Source of the DNA: Deinococcus arboris
Lineage (GTDB): Bacteria > Deinococcota > Deinococci > Deinococcales > Deinococcaceae
Reading direction: 5' to 3'
Assembly (NCBI RefSeq): GCF_009755355.1
Contig: NZ_WQLB01000012.1
Location: 1 to 64,000 of the forward strand
Length of the DNA stretch: 64,000 nt
The notes beneath the pieces were generated by a model. It did no database searches. It had not been told where the DNA came from and was given only the letters and a program-made list of their open reading frames with translations. The position numbers were made by a program, and so were the translations under genes. Shown here one piece after another: positions 18,278 to 27,709 of this stretch (positions within the stretch are counted from its first letter, which is position 1; every line of letters starts with the position of its first letter).

Positions 18278-19972
18278 ATGACGGACACCGCCCAGAAACG
18301 AAAGCTGAACTGGAACAGCCATCAGGTTACGCAGGGCGACGAGCGCGCCCCCAACCGCGCCATGCTGCGCGCCGTCGGCTTTGGGGACGGGGATTTCGAG
18401 AAGCCGATCATCGGTGTGGCACACGCCCAGAGCAACATCACACCCTGCAACAATGGCCTGGGCGAACTGGCCGGGCACATCACCGGGGCCATCTCCGAGG
18501 GCGGCGGCATGCCCCAGGTCTACGGCACGATTACGGTCAGCGACGGGATTTCCATGGGCACCGAGGGCATGAAGTGCAGCCTGGTCAGCCGCGAGGTGAT
18601 TGCCGACTCTATTGAAACCGTCAGCCGGGGGCAATCGCACGACGGGGTGATTGTGGTGGGCGGCTGCGACAAGAACATGCCCGGCGCCATGATTGGGATT
18701 GCCCGGCTGAATATTCCGGCCATTTTCGTGTACGGCGGCACCATCAAGCCGGGCCACTACGACGGCAAGGACCTGACGATCGTCAGTGTTTTTGAGGCGG
18801 TGGGGGCCTTCGGGGCGGGTAAAATCAGCCGCGAGGACTTCACCGAAATTGAAAAACGCGCCTGTCCAGGCAACGGCAGTTGCGGCGGCATGTACACCGC
18901 CAACACGATGAGCAGCTCTTTCGAGGCGATGGGCATGAGCCTGCCTTATTCCAGCACCATGAGCGCAGTGGACGCCGAAAAGGCCGTCAGCAGCGCCGAC
19001 AGCGCCCGCGCTCTGCTGACCCTGATCGAGCAGGATATTCGCCCGCTGGACATTCTGACGAAAAAAGCCTTCGAGAACGCCATTACCGTCATCATGGCGG
19101 TCGGCGGCTCCACGAACGCCGTGCTGCACCTGATGGCCGTCGCGCACGCGGCTGGCGTGGACCTGAGCCTAGCCGACTTTGAGCGCATCCGTGAGCGCAC
19201 GCCCGTGTTCTGCGACCTCAAGCCCAGCGGGCAGTATGTGGCCACCGACCTGCATGTAGCCGGCGGCATTCCGCGCGTCATGAAGATGCTGCTGTCGGCT
19301 GGGCTGCTGCACGGCGACTGCCTGACGGTGACCGGCAAGACCGTTGCCGAGAATCTGGCAGATGAACTGGACACGCCCGACGCCGGCCAGGACGTGATTC
19401 GGCCCTTTGACCAGCCGATTTACACTGAAGGGCACCTCGCCATCCTGCGCGGCAACCTGGCCCCTGAGGGTTCAGTGGCCAAAATCAGCGGCCTGAAAAG
19501 CATCAAGATCACGGGTCCGGCGCGGGTCTTCGATTCGGAGCCGGACGCCATGCACGCCATCATGGCCGACCAGATTCGGGCCGGCGACGTGCTGGTCATT
19601 CGTTACGAAGGGCCAAAAGGTGGCCCCGGCATGCGGGAGATGCTCTCGCCGACCAGCGCCATCATCGGCAAGGGCCTGGGCGACAGCGTGGGTCTGATTA
19701 CCGACGGCCGGTTTTCGGGGGGCACCTACGGCCTGGTGGTGGGCCATGTGGCCCCCGAGGCGTACGTGGGCGGACCGATTGCGCTGGTGCAGGAGGGCGA
19801 CACCATCGAGCTGAACGCCGAAACCCTGGTCCTGAATCTGCACGTCGAAGAGGCCGAGCTGGAGCGGCGCCGCGCCGCGTGGGTGGCCCCGGAACCCCGG
19901 TACAAGCGCGGCGTGCTAGCCAAGTACGCCAAGCTGGTCAGCAGCGCGGCGGTGGGGGCGTACACCGACTGA
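18278..19972 (+). CDS. ilvD: Dihydroxy-acid dehydratase
   Basis: 564-residue enzyme of branched-chain amino acid synthesis; it dehydrates 2,3-dihydroxy-isovalerate and -methylvalerate to the 2-oxo acids, using an Fe-S cluster and Mg2+. Cluster cysteines are seen in [21 protein letters not shown] and [14 protein letters not shown], and the C-terminal [19 protein letters not shown] is typical. Length is normal for the short bacterial form. The ATG lies 5 bases after TACCTT, so it is probably leaderless, and no regulatory leader peptide is seen upstream. It stands alone here; other ilv/leu genes must lie elsewhere. Confidence 0.97.
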   Translation: MTDTAQKRKLNWNSHQVTQGDERAPNRAMLRAVGFGDGDFEKPIIGVAHAQSNITPCNNGLGELAGHITGAISEGGGMPQVYGTITVSDGISMGTEGMKCSLVSREVIADSIETVSRGQSHDGVIVVGGCDKNMPGAMIGIARLNIPAIFVYGGTIKPGHYDGKDLTIVSVFEAVGAFGAGKISREDFTEIEKRACPGNGSCGGMYTANTMSSSFEAMGMSLPYSSTMSAVDAEKAVSSADSARALLTLIEQDIRPLDILTKKAFENAITVIMAVGGSTNAVLHLMAVAHAAGVDLSLADFERIRERTPVFCDLKPSGQYVATDLHVAGGIPRVMKMLLSAGLLHGDCLTVTGKTVAENLADELDTPDAGQDVIRPFDQPIYTEGHLAILRGNLAPEGSVAKISGLKSIKITGPARVFDSEPDAMHAIMADQIRAGDVLVIRYEGPKGGPGMREMLSPTSAIIGKGLGDSVGLITDGRFSGGTYGLVVGHVAPEAYVGGPIALVQEGDTIELNAETLVLNLHVEEAELERRRAAWVAPEPRYKRGVLAKYAKLVSSAAVGAYTD

Positions 19973-19988
19973 GGAAGGCAGAGAACGG

Positions 19989-20019
19989 GGCCGCCCATCA
20001 GATGAGGGCGGCCTGTTTT
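19989..20019 (+). terminator. Terminator after ilvD
   Basis: GGCCGCCC (19989-19996) and GGGCGGCC (20006-20013) form an 8-bp GC stem followed by TGTTTTC. It lies between ilvD and the convergent DinB-like gene. Confidence 0.8.
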
Positions 20020-20558
20020 CAGGCCTCTTCTGGCCCCCTGGCCACATGAAAGACGAGGTCCAGCGCGGGCGGCCGGTGCCCCAGCAGGCGAATCATCTGC
20101 ACCACCTGGGCGCTGTGCCTGACCTCATGCTGCATGACGTGCCACAGCACCTCATCGGCCGACAGAGTCTCGGGGCGGCTCTCGTCCACCGGAATCCGGC
20201 GGTGCTGGGCCGCCTGCTCCAGCAGCGCCGGCCAGCTGGCCAGGGTGGCCTGCTCGACCGCCTCCCAGTAGCTCAGCAGCCAGTCCAGCGGGCGGTGGTC
20301 GTGGTGCCAGTATTCGGCCGCCGAGCCGGGGGCGCCCACGCCCAACGTCTCCAGCACTGTTGGTTGCCCCAGCAGGTCGCCGCGAAACCAGCCGTCTTCA
20401 ACCACCGCCATGTGCATCAGGAGGTCTTTAATGCAGCGGGCGCCCTCGGTGGGAATGACGGCCGCAGACAGCTGATCTTCAGGCAGGGCGCGCAGGGTGG
20501 CACACAGGGCGCGGCGAGCAGACATCAGGTAGCGGTAGAAGGCTTCGGCGGTCATCAC
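20019..20558 (-). CDS. DinB-like family protein
   Basis: 179-residue four-helix-bundle protein of the DinB/YfiT superfamily. Three His positions that usually bind a metal ion are present: His in IKDLLMHMAVVEDGWF, and two in VLWHVMQHEVRHSAQVVQM. Members include bacillithiol-dependent transferases and metal-dependent enzymes; Deinococcus has an expanded set of DinB-like proteins, several damage-induced. TAGGCT ends 6 bases before the ATG, so the message is leaderless. Its specific reaction is unknown. Confidence 0.87.
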   Translation of the reverse strand: MMTAEAFYRYLMSARRALCATLRALPEDQLSAAVIPTEGARCIKDLLMHMAVVEDGWFRGDLLGQPTVLETLGVGAPGSAAEYWHHDHRPLDWLLSYWEAVEQATLASWPALLEQAAQHRRIPVDESRPETLSADEVLWHVMQHEVRHSAQVVQMIRLLGHRPPALDLVFHVARGPEEA

Positions 20559-20645
20559 CCGAGCCTAGAGGCTATTTCGGTCAAACAGTGACGGGAATAG
20601 GACGAAGGGTGGACGTCTTTCCAGCGCAGCCTGTTACCTTACACC

Positions 20646-22103
20646 GTGTCTCTTGTTGTTAAAACGGCGGCTGGTCAGGTGCAGGGGCGGCTGGTGGCGG
20701 CTGGCCCCCTGCGGGCCCACGCCTGGCTGGGCCTGCCCTACGCCGCGCCGGCCCGTGGACCGCTGCGCTTTGCCCCGCCGGCCCCGCATCCGGGCTGGAC
20801 TGGCACGCGCCGCGCCCAGACCTATGCCCCGGACACGCTGCAACCGCTGGACCCTTCGGTCACGCTGGCGCCCTCGGCCGAGGGCAGCTTGGCCCTGAAC
20901 ATCTGGGCGCCTGCGGAGGGCCAGGGGCACCCGGTGCTGCTCTGGTTTCATGGCGGCGCCTTCCGGGCCGGCAGTGGCCGCCTCTACGATGGCCGCGAGT
21001 TTGCGGCCAGGCACGGCCTGGTCGTGGTGACGGTCAATTCACGGCTGGGGCCGCTGGGCTACGCCAACTTTGGCGGACTGTTTCAGGATGACCGCTTCGC
21101 CCCCAACGCGGGCTATCAGGATCAGGTGGCCGCGCTGCGCTGGGTGACAGCCAACATTGCAGGCTTTGGGGGCGACCCGGCGCGCATCACGGTGGCGGGC
21201 GAATCGGCGGGCGCCGTGGCAGCGGCCCTGATGCTGCGGGACCCCGGCGCCGCCCCACTGATTCGCGGCGCCATCCTGCAAAGCGGCACGCTCAATCAGG
21301 TAAGCAGCTGGGACAACAGCCTGGAAATCGCGCAGGCGTATGCAGACGCGCTGGGGATCGGGCGGACCAATGTCCATGACCTGTGGGGCCGCCCACCCGC
21401 CGCGTTTGTGGGGGCACTGCACCGTTTGGAGGCTGTCCGTGCCCGCCGCCTGAATTCCCGCCCCTTTCTGGATGGGCAGGTGCTGCCCAGGGACTTTGCG
21501 GCGCTGCTGGCCACCCCGGCGGCGCCGGTGCCGCTGCTGCTGGGGGCCAACCGCGATGAATATTCCCTGTTTGTCCGCTTGCCCAACCGCATCTTTCCGC
21601 GCACCGACCGCACGCTGCTGACGCGGGTGATGGTGCCTTACCTCGCCCCAGGGCAGCTGGGGGCGGTGCTGGCAGCCTACCCGGACACCCAAGGCGGGCT
21701 GGTGGCACTGGGCACAGACCTGTTTTTTCACAGTGGCAACGACGCCCTGCTACGCGGTCACGCGGCGCCCGCCTACCGCTACCGTTTTGACTGGGGCACG
21801 CGCCTGTTTGGCCTGGGCGCCACGCACGGCATGGAACTGCTGTTCCTGTGGCCCCGGCCGATGGGCGCGGCCTCGGCCCTAATGCGCGGCGGGGACGCCA
21901 GGCGCCGCGCCGCGCTGGCCCATCAGATGCAGGCGGCCTGGGCATCCTTTGTGCGGGACGGGCACCCTGGCCGCGCCTGGCCGGCGTACACCGAAGGGGA
22001 CCCTCAGGTGGCCCGACTGGACCTGAGCGGCGTGACCCTCACCGTAGGAGGCGAGCACGAGCGGCGCCGGCTCTGGACCGGTTCGTTTGTGCCCATGCCC
22101 TGA
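20646..22103 (+). CDS. Type-B carboxylesterase
   Basis: 485-residue alpha/beta hydrolase of the carboxylesterase/para-nitrobenzyl esterase family. Seen are the oxyanion-hole strand LLWFHGGAFRAGSG, the nucleophile elbow [12 protein letters not shown] with catalytic Ser, a candidate acidic residue in GANRDEYSLF and the C-terminal His in ATHGMELLFLWPR. No signal peptide is evident, so it should act in the cytoplasm on ester substrates. The start is GTG at 20646, 5 bases after TACCTT. The next gene begins 18 bases after its stop but appears to have its own -10 box. Confidence 0.9.
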   Translation: MSLVVKTAAGQVQGRLVAAGPLRAHAWLGLPYAAPARGPLRFAPPAPHPGWTGTRRAQTYAPDTLQPLDPSVTLAPSAEGSLALNIWAPAEGQGHPVLLWFHGGAFRAGSGRLYDGREFAARHGLVVVTVNSRLGPLGYANFGGLFQDDRFAPNAGYQDQVAALRWVTANIAGFGGDPARITVAGESAGAVAAALMLRDPGAAPLIRGAILQSGTLNQVSSWDNSLEIAQAYADALGIGRTNVHDLWGRPPAAFVGALHRLEAVRARRLNSRPFLDGQVLPRDFAALLATPAAPVPLLLGANRDEYSLFVRLPNRIFPRTDRTLLTRVMVPYLAPGQLGAVLAAYPDTQGGLVALGTDLFFHSGNDALLRGHAAPAYRYRFDWGTRLFGLGATHGMELLFLWPRPMGAASALMRGGDARRRAALAHQMQAAWASFVRDGHPGRAWPAYTEGDPQVARLDLSGVTLTVGGEHERRRLWTGSFVPMP

Positions 22104-22121
22104 CGGGCTACAGTGGCCGGA

Positions 22122-23306
22122 ATGGGGCGAGTGGCGCGGAAGTTAGGAAGGTGGGCGCTGGGCCTGGGGGCGCTGCTGTGGGGCGCCGGGCGGCTGTGGC
22201 GCTGGACTGGTGTGGGCACGCTGCGCCGGGCCCGCAGTGCCCAGCCGGGTCTGGGCCTGGTCTTTGAGGGAGGCCCGGACCCGCAGACCACGCCCGCCCT
22301 GCTGGCCGCCCTGAAGGCCGCTGGGGCCCAGGCCACCTTCTGCTTTGAGGCCGGGGCTATTGCCCGCGCGCCCGCCCTGGCGCAGCAGGCCGCCGCTGAA
22401 GGCCATGACCTGCGGCCTTTCGTAACCGGCGGGCCCCTGACCCCGCCCTGGACTCTGGCCCGGCGACTGCGTCAGGCGCAGGCCGAGCTGGCGGCCCTGA
22501 CCAGCCAACCACCTGGGTCCTTCCGTGCGGCGGCAGGGGTGCCGGCCCTCTGGGTGGCCCTGATGGCAGGGCAAACCGGCCTGCGCCCTCTCGCCGGCCA
22601 GGGCAACCTCGCCCAGGGTCGGCGTCCCGGCGCCCTGCTTCATCTCAGCGGCACAGACCTCCAGGTGGCCCGCGCTCTGCCTGCCCACCTGACGGACCTG
22701 CAAGCGCGCGGGTATGAGGTCCGGGCCCTCTCCGGGCTGCGCTACCTGCGCCCGGATACCCTGCGCGACATTCCCGCCACCGCGCTGCAACTCGTGGACG
22801 TGATCTATGACCGCCTTGGCCGTATCCGCCGCATTGGGGGTCACGCCAGCAGCCTCTTTCGCGTGGGCACGGCTCCCTATCCCCTGGCCGATATCACCCT
22901 GCCCGCGCCCGACCAGCCGGCGGGGCTGACCCTTCGCCGGGGGCAGCACGTAGCCGAGTTCCATCTGGACAGCGCCCGCCTGGTCGAACTCGCCGAGCGG
23001 CCAGTGGCGGGGCGCCGGGTCGTCACCCACTCGATTCATGATCTGGCGGCGGCGCTGCGCGACGACCCCGACTGGCAGACCCTGGACGCCGTCTTTAGCA
23101 TCAGCATTTTTGCAGACGTGCTGGGCATCTACGGTTTTACGGTGGTGGACCTGCCCCCCGCCCACCGCCGCCGCCTGACCTGGTGGTCACGCACCCTGCG
23201 CCGCGCCTACGGCGTCTCTGACCCCGAAAAGGCCCACACGCCGCGTCTGGCGGTGATCGCCCGGACAGAACTGCTGCGCCGCTACGGCACCCGCCGGGGC
23301 CAATAG
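22122..23306 (+). CDS. Degenerate polysaccharide deacetylase with C-terminal YkoP-like region
   Basis: 394 residues. After a short N-terminal hydrophobic segment, residues 40-190 align with a NodB-type polysaccharide deacetylase, but the catalytic motif is lost: LVFEGGPDPQTTP (residues 46-58) stands where active enzymes have TFDDGPDPQTTP, and the metal-binding HxxxH motif is absent. From about residue 210 a second region (VIYDRLGRIRRIGGHASSLF, then HVAEFHLDSARL) resembles the YkoP-like domain often found with such deacetylases. The protein is probably a non-enzymatic binder or lipid/cell-wall factor. TACAGT ends 7 bases before the ATG at 22122. An intact paralogue lies at 32102-32818. Confidence 0.75.
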   Translation: MGRVARKLGRWALGLGALLWGAGRLWRWTGVGTLRRARSAQPGLGLVFEGGPDPQTTPALLAALKAAGAQATFCFEAGAIARAPALAQQAAAEGHDLRPFVTGGPLTPPWTLARRLRQAQAELAALTSQPPGSFRAAAGVPALWVALMAGQTGLRPLAGQGNLAQGRRPGALLHLSGTDLQVARALPAHLTDLQARGYEVRALSGLRYLRPDTLRDIPATALQLVDVIYDRLGRIRRIGGHASSLFRVGTAPYPLADITLPAPDQPAGLTLRRGQHVAEFHLDSARLVELAERPVAGRRVVTHSIHDLAAALRDDPDWQTLDAVFSISIFADVLGIYGFTVVDLPPAHRRRLTWWSRTLRRAYGVSDPEKAHTPRLAVIARTELLRRYGTRRGQ

Positions 23307-23563
23307 AGGGAGTCAGCAGAGCCCCTGAACAAGTCTGGCTGCCACCTGACAGTCGGCTCCGCAGCCCCGGAGAGACGAACCGAAGCGAGCAGCAGCCAAG
23401 GCCACCTTGTGCTTGTGCAAACGCGACTTGACTCGTTGACACAAACGATTCAGTTCGAGGGAACTTGAAACACGAGATATCAACCTAAACCAATTGCGAT
23501 AGCAGCAAAACGCTCCACATCCCCCGTCCCGCCCAGCTGCCACTTGAAAGGCCTTGCAATTCA

Positions 23564-24577
23564 TCAAGAAGACTCACCGTGGGTCCCGGCCACCTCTTCC
23601 CACGACCACAGGCCCATATGGGTCATGGCGTACAGGCGGCGGCGCAGCTGGGTGTGGTTCGCCAGAAACAGGTGAAACTCGGCGTCCGACTTTAGATCAA
23701 AGCCGGCCCCTCGCAGCGGCGTCAAGTCGGGCGGCGGCGGAACGGGCGGCAGGGCGCCGCCGTGGGTCAGGTGAAAGGTCCGGGCCACACTGGTCACGCT
23801 GGCCAGGGCGCGGCGCAGGCCCTGCGGGCAGTCACCCCTCAGGGCACCTTCCAGGATCAGCAGGGCCTCGCCCAGCGCAGGCAGGTGGAGGTCCAGCGCG
23901 TCCTGCTGGTCATGGTCATGAAACCGGTGCAGGTACGGCGTATTCAGGTGCGCGGCGTCAATACGGTTCAGGACACTGTGGAGGCTGGTGGTCAGGCTGC
24001 GCAGGCCCTGGTCATGGTCGGTGTGGGCATTAATAATCAGCGCCTGCGCGCCCGGCCCAGCGCGGTGGAGCCACAAGGCCAGTTCGCGGCGGTCGGCCCG
24101 CGCCTGCGCCACCGGCACGATAAAGGTGATGGCAAACGTCAGCAGAAAAAACCCGCTGATAGACGCGATGTCCGTCAGGATGCGCCACAGCGGTTTCGTG
24201 GCGATGATCTCGCCCAGACCCAGGGTACTCAGGGTATAGCCCACAAAGTAAAAGGAGGCCAGAAAGGTGGCAGGTTGTCCATTTTCTGCCCCCACCAGTG
24301 CGCCGGGCTGTGACCAGAAAATCAGGGTCCAGCCCAGCCACAGCAGCCCTGTCCAGACGGTCAGCGTCCCCATAATCAGCACCGGGGTACTCCAGGCCAG
24401 GAGGCCCCGGCGCCGGAACACGCGCGCGGCCAGGCGCAGCGCCGCGTACAGCTGGCGGTGAACGGCGCGGCTCAGGCGGCCCTCACCTGACTGGATGCAG
24501 GTCACGAGCAGGTCAACCAGCACCGCCAGCACCATGACCGTGCCCGGAACCCACAACAGTTGCCGCATGGGGCGCAT
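23564..24577 (-). CDS. Potassium-channel-like membrane protein with variant filter
   Basis: 337 residues. Hydrophobic segments lie at about 8-28, 64-88 and 138-160, with a pore loop between the last two: FASFYFVGY-like sequence (LASFYFVGYTLSTLGLGEII, residues 106-125). The filter reads STLGLG (117-122) where two-helix K+ channels have TVGYG, so conduction is uncertain. The cytoplasmic C-terminal half is helical and His-rich (LNTPYLHRFHDHDQQDALDL) with no recognisable RCK/TrkA domain. It is placed in the ion channel 2 family by topology. Its regulation and ion selectivity cannot be read from sequence. Confidence 0.75.
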   Translation of the reverse strand: MRPMRQLLWVPGTVMVLAVLVDLLVTCIQSGEGRLSRAVHRQLYAALRLAARVFRRRGLLAWSTPVLIMGTLTVWTGLLWLGWTLIFWSQPGALVGAENGQPATFLASFYFVGYTLSTLGLGEIIATKPLWRILTDIASISGFFLLTFAITFIVPVAQARADRRELALWLHRAGPGAQALIINAHTDHDQGLRSLTTSLHSVLNRIDAAHLNTPYLHRFHDHDQQDALDLHLPALGEALLILEGALRGDCPQGLRRALASVTSVARTFHLTHGGALPPVPPPPDLTPLRGAGFDLKSDAEFHLFLANHTQLRRRLYAMTHMGLWSWEEVAGTHGESS

Positions 24578-24630
24578 TGTGCCGTCTGGCCTGGGAAGGC
24601 GCGAGGGGCGCTCTCTTTATCTTGTGGCCC

Positions 24631-25065
24631 CTACTGCCCGCGCTCTTGGCGCTCCTGCTGACGCATGGGCATGGTGTCAATCAGGGCCAGCACGGTCTTG
24701 AGGGTGGGCAGGGCGCGGTAGCGGGCCTTCACGCCTGTGTCCTTGCCGATGAGGGCGGCAGGCGCATACTGCCGCCCAACCACGCCGCCCTTATCAGCCA
24801 GCAGTGTCAGCATCTGAGTGCCGCCGTGCAGTCGGGGGTCGCCGGGGGGCAACAGGGCCACCACGCGCAGGTCGTACACCTGAAGGGCCGTGTCCTGGGC
24901 GCGCAGAGCCGCCAGCGAGGCGGCCGGCGGATTGACCAGAATCAGGACCCGCTCCCGCCCCAGGGCCTGCGCCAGGGACCACGGCACGCCGCTGACGGTA
25001 GGCAGGGTAAAGGCGGCGGCTCCACCAGACATCAGGGCCGCCAGAGACAGGGCGCGCAGGGTCAT
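24631..25065 (-). CDS. Exported DUF4174-like (thioredoxin-fold) protein
   Basis: About 144 residues from the ATG at 25065, which gives a good signal peptide (MTLRALSLAALMSGGAAAF). The mature part has strand-helix periodicity like DUF4174 proteins (RVLILVNPPAASLAALRAQD, LRVVALLPPGD, LIGKDTGVKARY), a thioredoxin-related fold lacking CxxC. The YRAL-P-ALIGKDTGVK segment is the most family-like. A start 16 codons farther upstream is open but would spoil the signal peptide. Function unknown; periplasmic or cell-surface location inferred. Confidence 0.65.
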   Translation of the reverse strand: MTLRALSLAALMSGGAAAFTLPTVSGVPWSLAQALGRERVLILVNPPAASLAALRAQDTALQVYDLRVVALLPPGDPRLHGGTQMLTLLADKGGVVGRQYAPAALIGKDTGVKARYRALPTLKTVLALIDTMPMRQQERQERGQ

Positions 25066-25120
25066 GACCCAGTCTGCGGCGGCCAGATGGGACGGCCCCC
25101 TGTTCCTGCTCAAGCCCGCT

Positions 25121-26293
25121 TCAGGTCAGCTCGTTAAAGACAGCGCGGCTGATAACCAGCTGCTGAATCTCGCTGGTGCCCTCGTAAATTTCAGTGACCT
25201 TGGCGTCACGGTAAAGCCGCTCGACGGGGTATTCGCGGCTGTAGCCGTTGCCCCCAAAAATCTGAATGGCGTCGCGGGTCACGTCCACCGCCGCCTCGCT
25301 GGCCAGCAGCTTGGCCATGCTGGCTTCCTTACCGTAGGGCTGGCCGGCGTCTTTCAGCCACGCGGCTTTCAGGGCGACCAGGCGCGCACTTTCGATGCGG
25401 GCGGCCATACGGGCGATCTTGAACGACACGCCTTCAAACTCGCGCAGCTTCTTGCCAAACTGCTCGCGCTCGCTGGCGTATCTGGCCGCGTGGTCCAGCG
25501 CCGCGCGGGCAATCCCGATGGCCTGCATGGCAATGCCAATGCGCCCGGCGTCCAGACTGGCCAGCGCAATGATGAGGCCCTGGCCTTCCTCGCCCACCAT
25601 GTTGGCCTGGGGTACCTGCACGTCCTCAAAGGTCACGGTGGTGGTGTGGGCGGCGTGCAGGCCCATCTTCTCTTCAGGCTTGCCGAAGGACAGGCCCGGC
25701 GTTCCGTTCTCGACGATAAAGCAGGACACCCCGCGCGCGCCCGCGCCACCCGTGCGCGCCATGACCAGATAGGTGTCGGCCTGCCCGCCGCTGGTAATCC
25801 AGGCTTTGGTGCCGTTCAGGACCCAGCCGTCGCCACCCTGCCGGGCCTGCAGGGTCAGGCTGGCGGCGTCACTGCCCGCGCCACTTTCTGTGAGGCAGAA
25901 GGCGCCGATGTGGCGGCCCTCGGCCAGGGGCTTCAGGTACTGCCCGCGCTGCTCATCGGTGCCGTAGCGCAGAATCATCTGCTCGGGCAGGCCGTTTTGC
26001 ACCGAAACGATGACCGCCACGCTGGCGTCGGCGGCAGCGATCTCTTCCAGGCACAGCGCGTAGGTCACGCTGTCCAGCCCCGCCCCGCCCCAGCGCTCGG
26101 GGACCGTGGCCCCCAGCAGGCCCAGGTCGGCCAGGCCGCGCAGCTGCTCACGCGGGTACTCGCCGCTGCGGTCATACGCCGCCGCTTTGGGCGCCAGTTC
26201 GGCGCGGGCGTATTCGCGGACATGCTGCACAATCAGGCGCTGGTCGTCGCTGAGGGCAAATGTCATGCCTGTCGGGGCGTCGGTGACGGTCAT
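25121..26293 (-). CDS. Acyl-CoA dehydrogenase
   Basis: 390-residue FAD flavoenzyme that forms the alpha-beta double bond of acyl-CoA, passing electrons to ETF. Family signatures are AFCLTESGAGSDAASLTLQA, ITSGGQADTYLV, and the C-terminal QIFGGNGYSREYPVERLYRDAKVTEIYEGTSEIQ (in parts: GGNGYSREYPVER and IYEGTSEIQ), whose Glu in YEGTSE is the usual catalytic base of short- and medium-chain enzymes. The ATG is 6 bases after TAGCCT (leaderless). A perfect CNAACGNNCGTTNG palindrome overlaps the promoter, so it is probably repressed by a TetR-type regulator responsive to acyl-CoA. Confidence 0.95.
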   Translation of the reverse strand: MTVTDAPTGMTFALSDDQRLIVQHVREYARAELAPKAAAYDRSGEYPREQLRGLADLGLLGATVPERWGGAGLDSVTYALCLEEIAAADASVAVIVSVQNGLPEQMILRYGTDEQRGQYLKPLAEGRHIGAFCLTESGAGSDAASLTLQARQGGDGWVLNGTKAWITSGGQADTYLVMARTGGAGARGVSCFIVENGTPGLSFGKPEEKMGLHAAHTTTVTFEDVQVPQANMVGEEGQGLIIALASLDAGRIGIAMQAIGIARAALDHAARYASEREQFGKKLREFEGVSFKIARMAARIESARLVALKAAWLKDAGQPYGKEASMAKLLASEAAVDVTRDAIQIFGGNGYSREYPVERLYRDAKVTEIYEGTSEIQQLVISRAVFNELT

Positions 26294-26306
26294 GGTGTCA
26301 GGCTAC

Positions 26307-26320
26307 CAAACGGGCGTTAG
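26307..26320. promoter_or_regulatory. CNAACGNNCGTTNG operator before the acyl-CoA dehydrogenase gene
   Basis: CAAACGGGCGTTAG matches the palindrome at every fixed position. On the minus strand it lies just upstream of the -10 box TAGCCT of the dehydrogenase gene, in the spacer, where a bound repressor would block RNA polymerase. From memory this consensus is that reported for PaaR, a TetR-family repressor of Thermus thermophilus responsive to phenylacetyl-CoA. Confidence 0.7.
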
Positions 26321-26402
26321 GTCAGGGTAAGCGGCAAAGGGATGCTGGCGATTCGGGCGCACCCACTCGACTCCGGACCCCTCTGAGCGCAAACTCTGGC
26401 TC

Positions 26403-27236
26403 ATGACCCAAGCCCATTCTTCCCGAAGCAGCGAGTGGGCAGCCCGGCTCACCCAGCGCCTGACCGAGATTGCGGCGTCTTTGCAGGCGCGGCCGGGCGC
26501 CCTGGCGCTGCTGGGCGTCGGCTCCTGCGGCCTTCACAGCGCGCGCCTGGACGAGTTCTCTGACCTGGACTTTTTTGTCATCGTGGAGACGGAGGCCCAG
26601 GCGCAGTTTCTGGGTGACATTGACTGGTTGCGGGCAGCGGCGCCCACGGCCTACGACTTCCAGAACAGCCCACACGGGCGCAAGGTGCTGTTTCAGGATG
26701 GCGTATTTGCCGAATACGCCGTCTTTACCCGTCAGGAATGGGCGGCGGTGGCCGAGCCGTCCATGCGGGTCCTCTGGTCCAGAGACCCCTCCCAGAGCTG
26801 GGTGACCCACCAGACCTCGCAGGTGCCCGCAGGGGGGGGCTATAACCAGCCGGACTATCACCTCGGCGAAGCCCTGACCAACCTGTATGTGGGGCTGCTG
26901 CGCGAGCTGAGGGGCGAGCGGCTGACGGCCCTGCGTTTTATTCAGGTGTACGCCGTGGACCGTGTCCTGACTCTGCAGGCCCTGCGGCGGGAAGCGGGCC
27001 ATCCGCGCGACCCCTACGCCGTGGACCGCCGGGCCGAGCAGTGGGCTGGCCCCGTGCCCCTGGCGCAGTTCTGCCCCGGCTATGGGGGGAATCGGGAGGC
27101 TGCCAGCGCCATCCTGAACTGGCTGGCCGAGCATGAAGTGCCAGATCTGGTGATGGTGGGCGCCGTCCAGCAGCTTCTGGCTGGGGCTCTGCCCGCAACC
27201 CTGCGGCTGGATGGACCTGTGGGTGGCGCCCCCTGA
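26403..27236 (+). CDS. Nucleotidyltransferase-like protein
   Basis: 277 residues. LGVGSCGLHSARLDEFSDLD followed by FFVIVE (residues about 38-63) is the polymerase-beta-type nucleotidyltransferase motif, with GS and a DxD pair. The helical C-terminal half (LGEALTNLYVGLLRELRGER, then FIQVYAVDRVL) resembles lincosamide or aminoglycoside nucleotidyltransferases and their uncharacterised relatives. Its target is unknown. It diverges from the acyl-CoA dehydrogenase gene; no strong -10 or ribosome-binding site is seen before the ATG. Confidence 0.75.
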   Translation: MTQAHSSRSSEWAARLTQRLTEIAASLQARPGALALLGVGSCGLHSARLDEFSDLDFFVIVETEAQAQFLGDIDWLRAAAPTAYDFQNSPHGRKVLFQDGVFAEYAVFTRQEWAAVAEPSMRVLWSRDPSQSWVTHQTSQVPAGGGYNQPDYHLGEALTNLYVGLLRELRGERLTALRFIQVYAVDRVLTLQALRREAGHPRDPYAVDRRAEQWAGPVPLAQFCPGYGGNREAASAILNWLAEHEVPDLVMVGAVQQLLAGALPATLRLDGPVGGAP

Positions 27237-27390
27237 GAACCGTCACTTCTCTGATGTTTTGTATGGCCCGCGCATTCTTCCTGCAACTTGAACCACTCAC
27301 AGCAGTCAGGGCCTCTGCCGGACGCAACTGTTCTTCAGCTGTACCTGATGTCAACGCCCTGCGGCAAACAAACTCAGGGCAGGGCGGTCC

Positions 27391-27645
27391 TCACAGCCCA
27401 CGGCTCAGGGCTTCCGCCAGCGCCTCTTCAATGCCCCGGCCACGCCAGCCTGTCTCGACCGTCGCTGCCTCGTCCCCCTCCCAGCGCAGGTGGGCACCGA
27501 TAACCGTGCCGCCCGCAATCGCCAGCGCCGCCGCCTGGAGGGCCCCGACCGGCGCGGCTGGACACAGGCGCAGGGCAGCGGCGCGCAGGGCAGGCGACAG
27601 AGGAAGAGGGGGCCGGGTGACGCGGACGCGGGCGGGCAGACTCAC
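27391..27645 (-). CDS. Small hypothetical protein
   Basis: 84-residue frame starting at GTG 27645. It is supported as real by a -10 box, TAGACT, 7 bases upstream, the same leaderless layout as many genes here. The product is Ala/Leu-rich: SLPARVRVTRPPLPLSPAL, then AALAIAGGTVIGAHLRWEG and GRGIEEALAEALSRGL. I recognise no family. It has a central hydrophobic stretch but no clear membrane segment. A longer ATG start (27693) overlaps the divergent promoter and is less likely. Confidence 0.5.
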   Translation of the reverse strand: MSLPARVRVTRPPLPLSPALRAAALRLCPAAPVGALQAAALAIAGGTVIGAHLRWEGDEAATVETGWRGRGIEEALAEALSRGL

Positions 27646-27709
27646 GCGAGCCAGTCTAGCCTCCCGCCAGGGCGCACGTCCCGGCCAGACCACGACTACA
27701 ATGCCCCGA

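Noticed and set aside
23313..23567. 84-codon minus-strand frame
   Set aside because: No family, no start signal, weak Cys-rich composition; probably spacer sequence.
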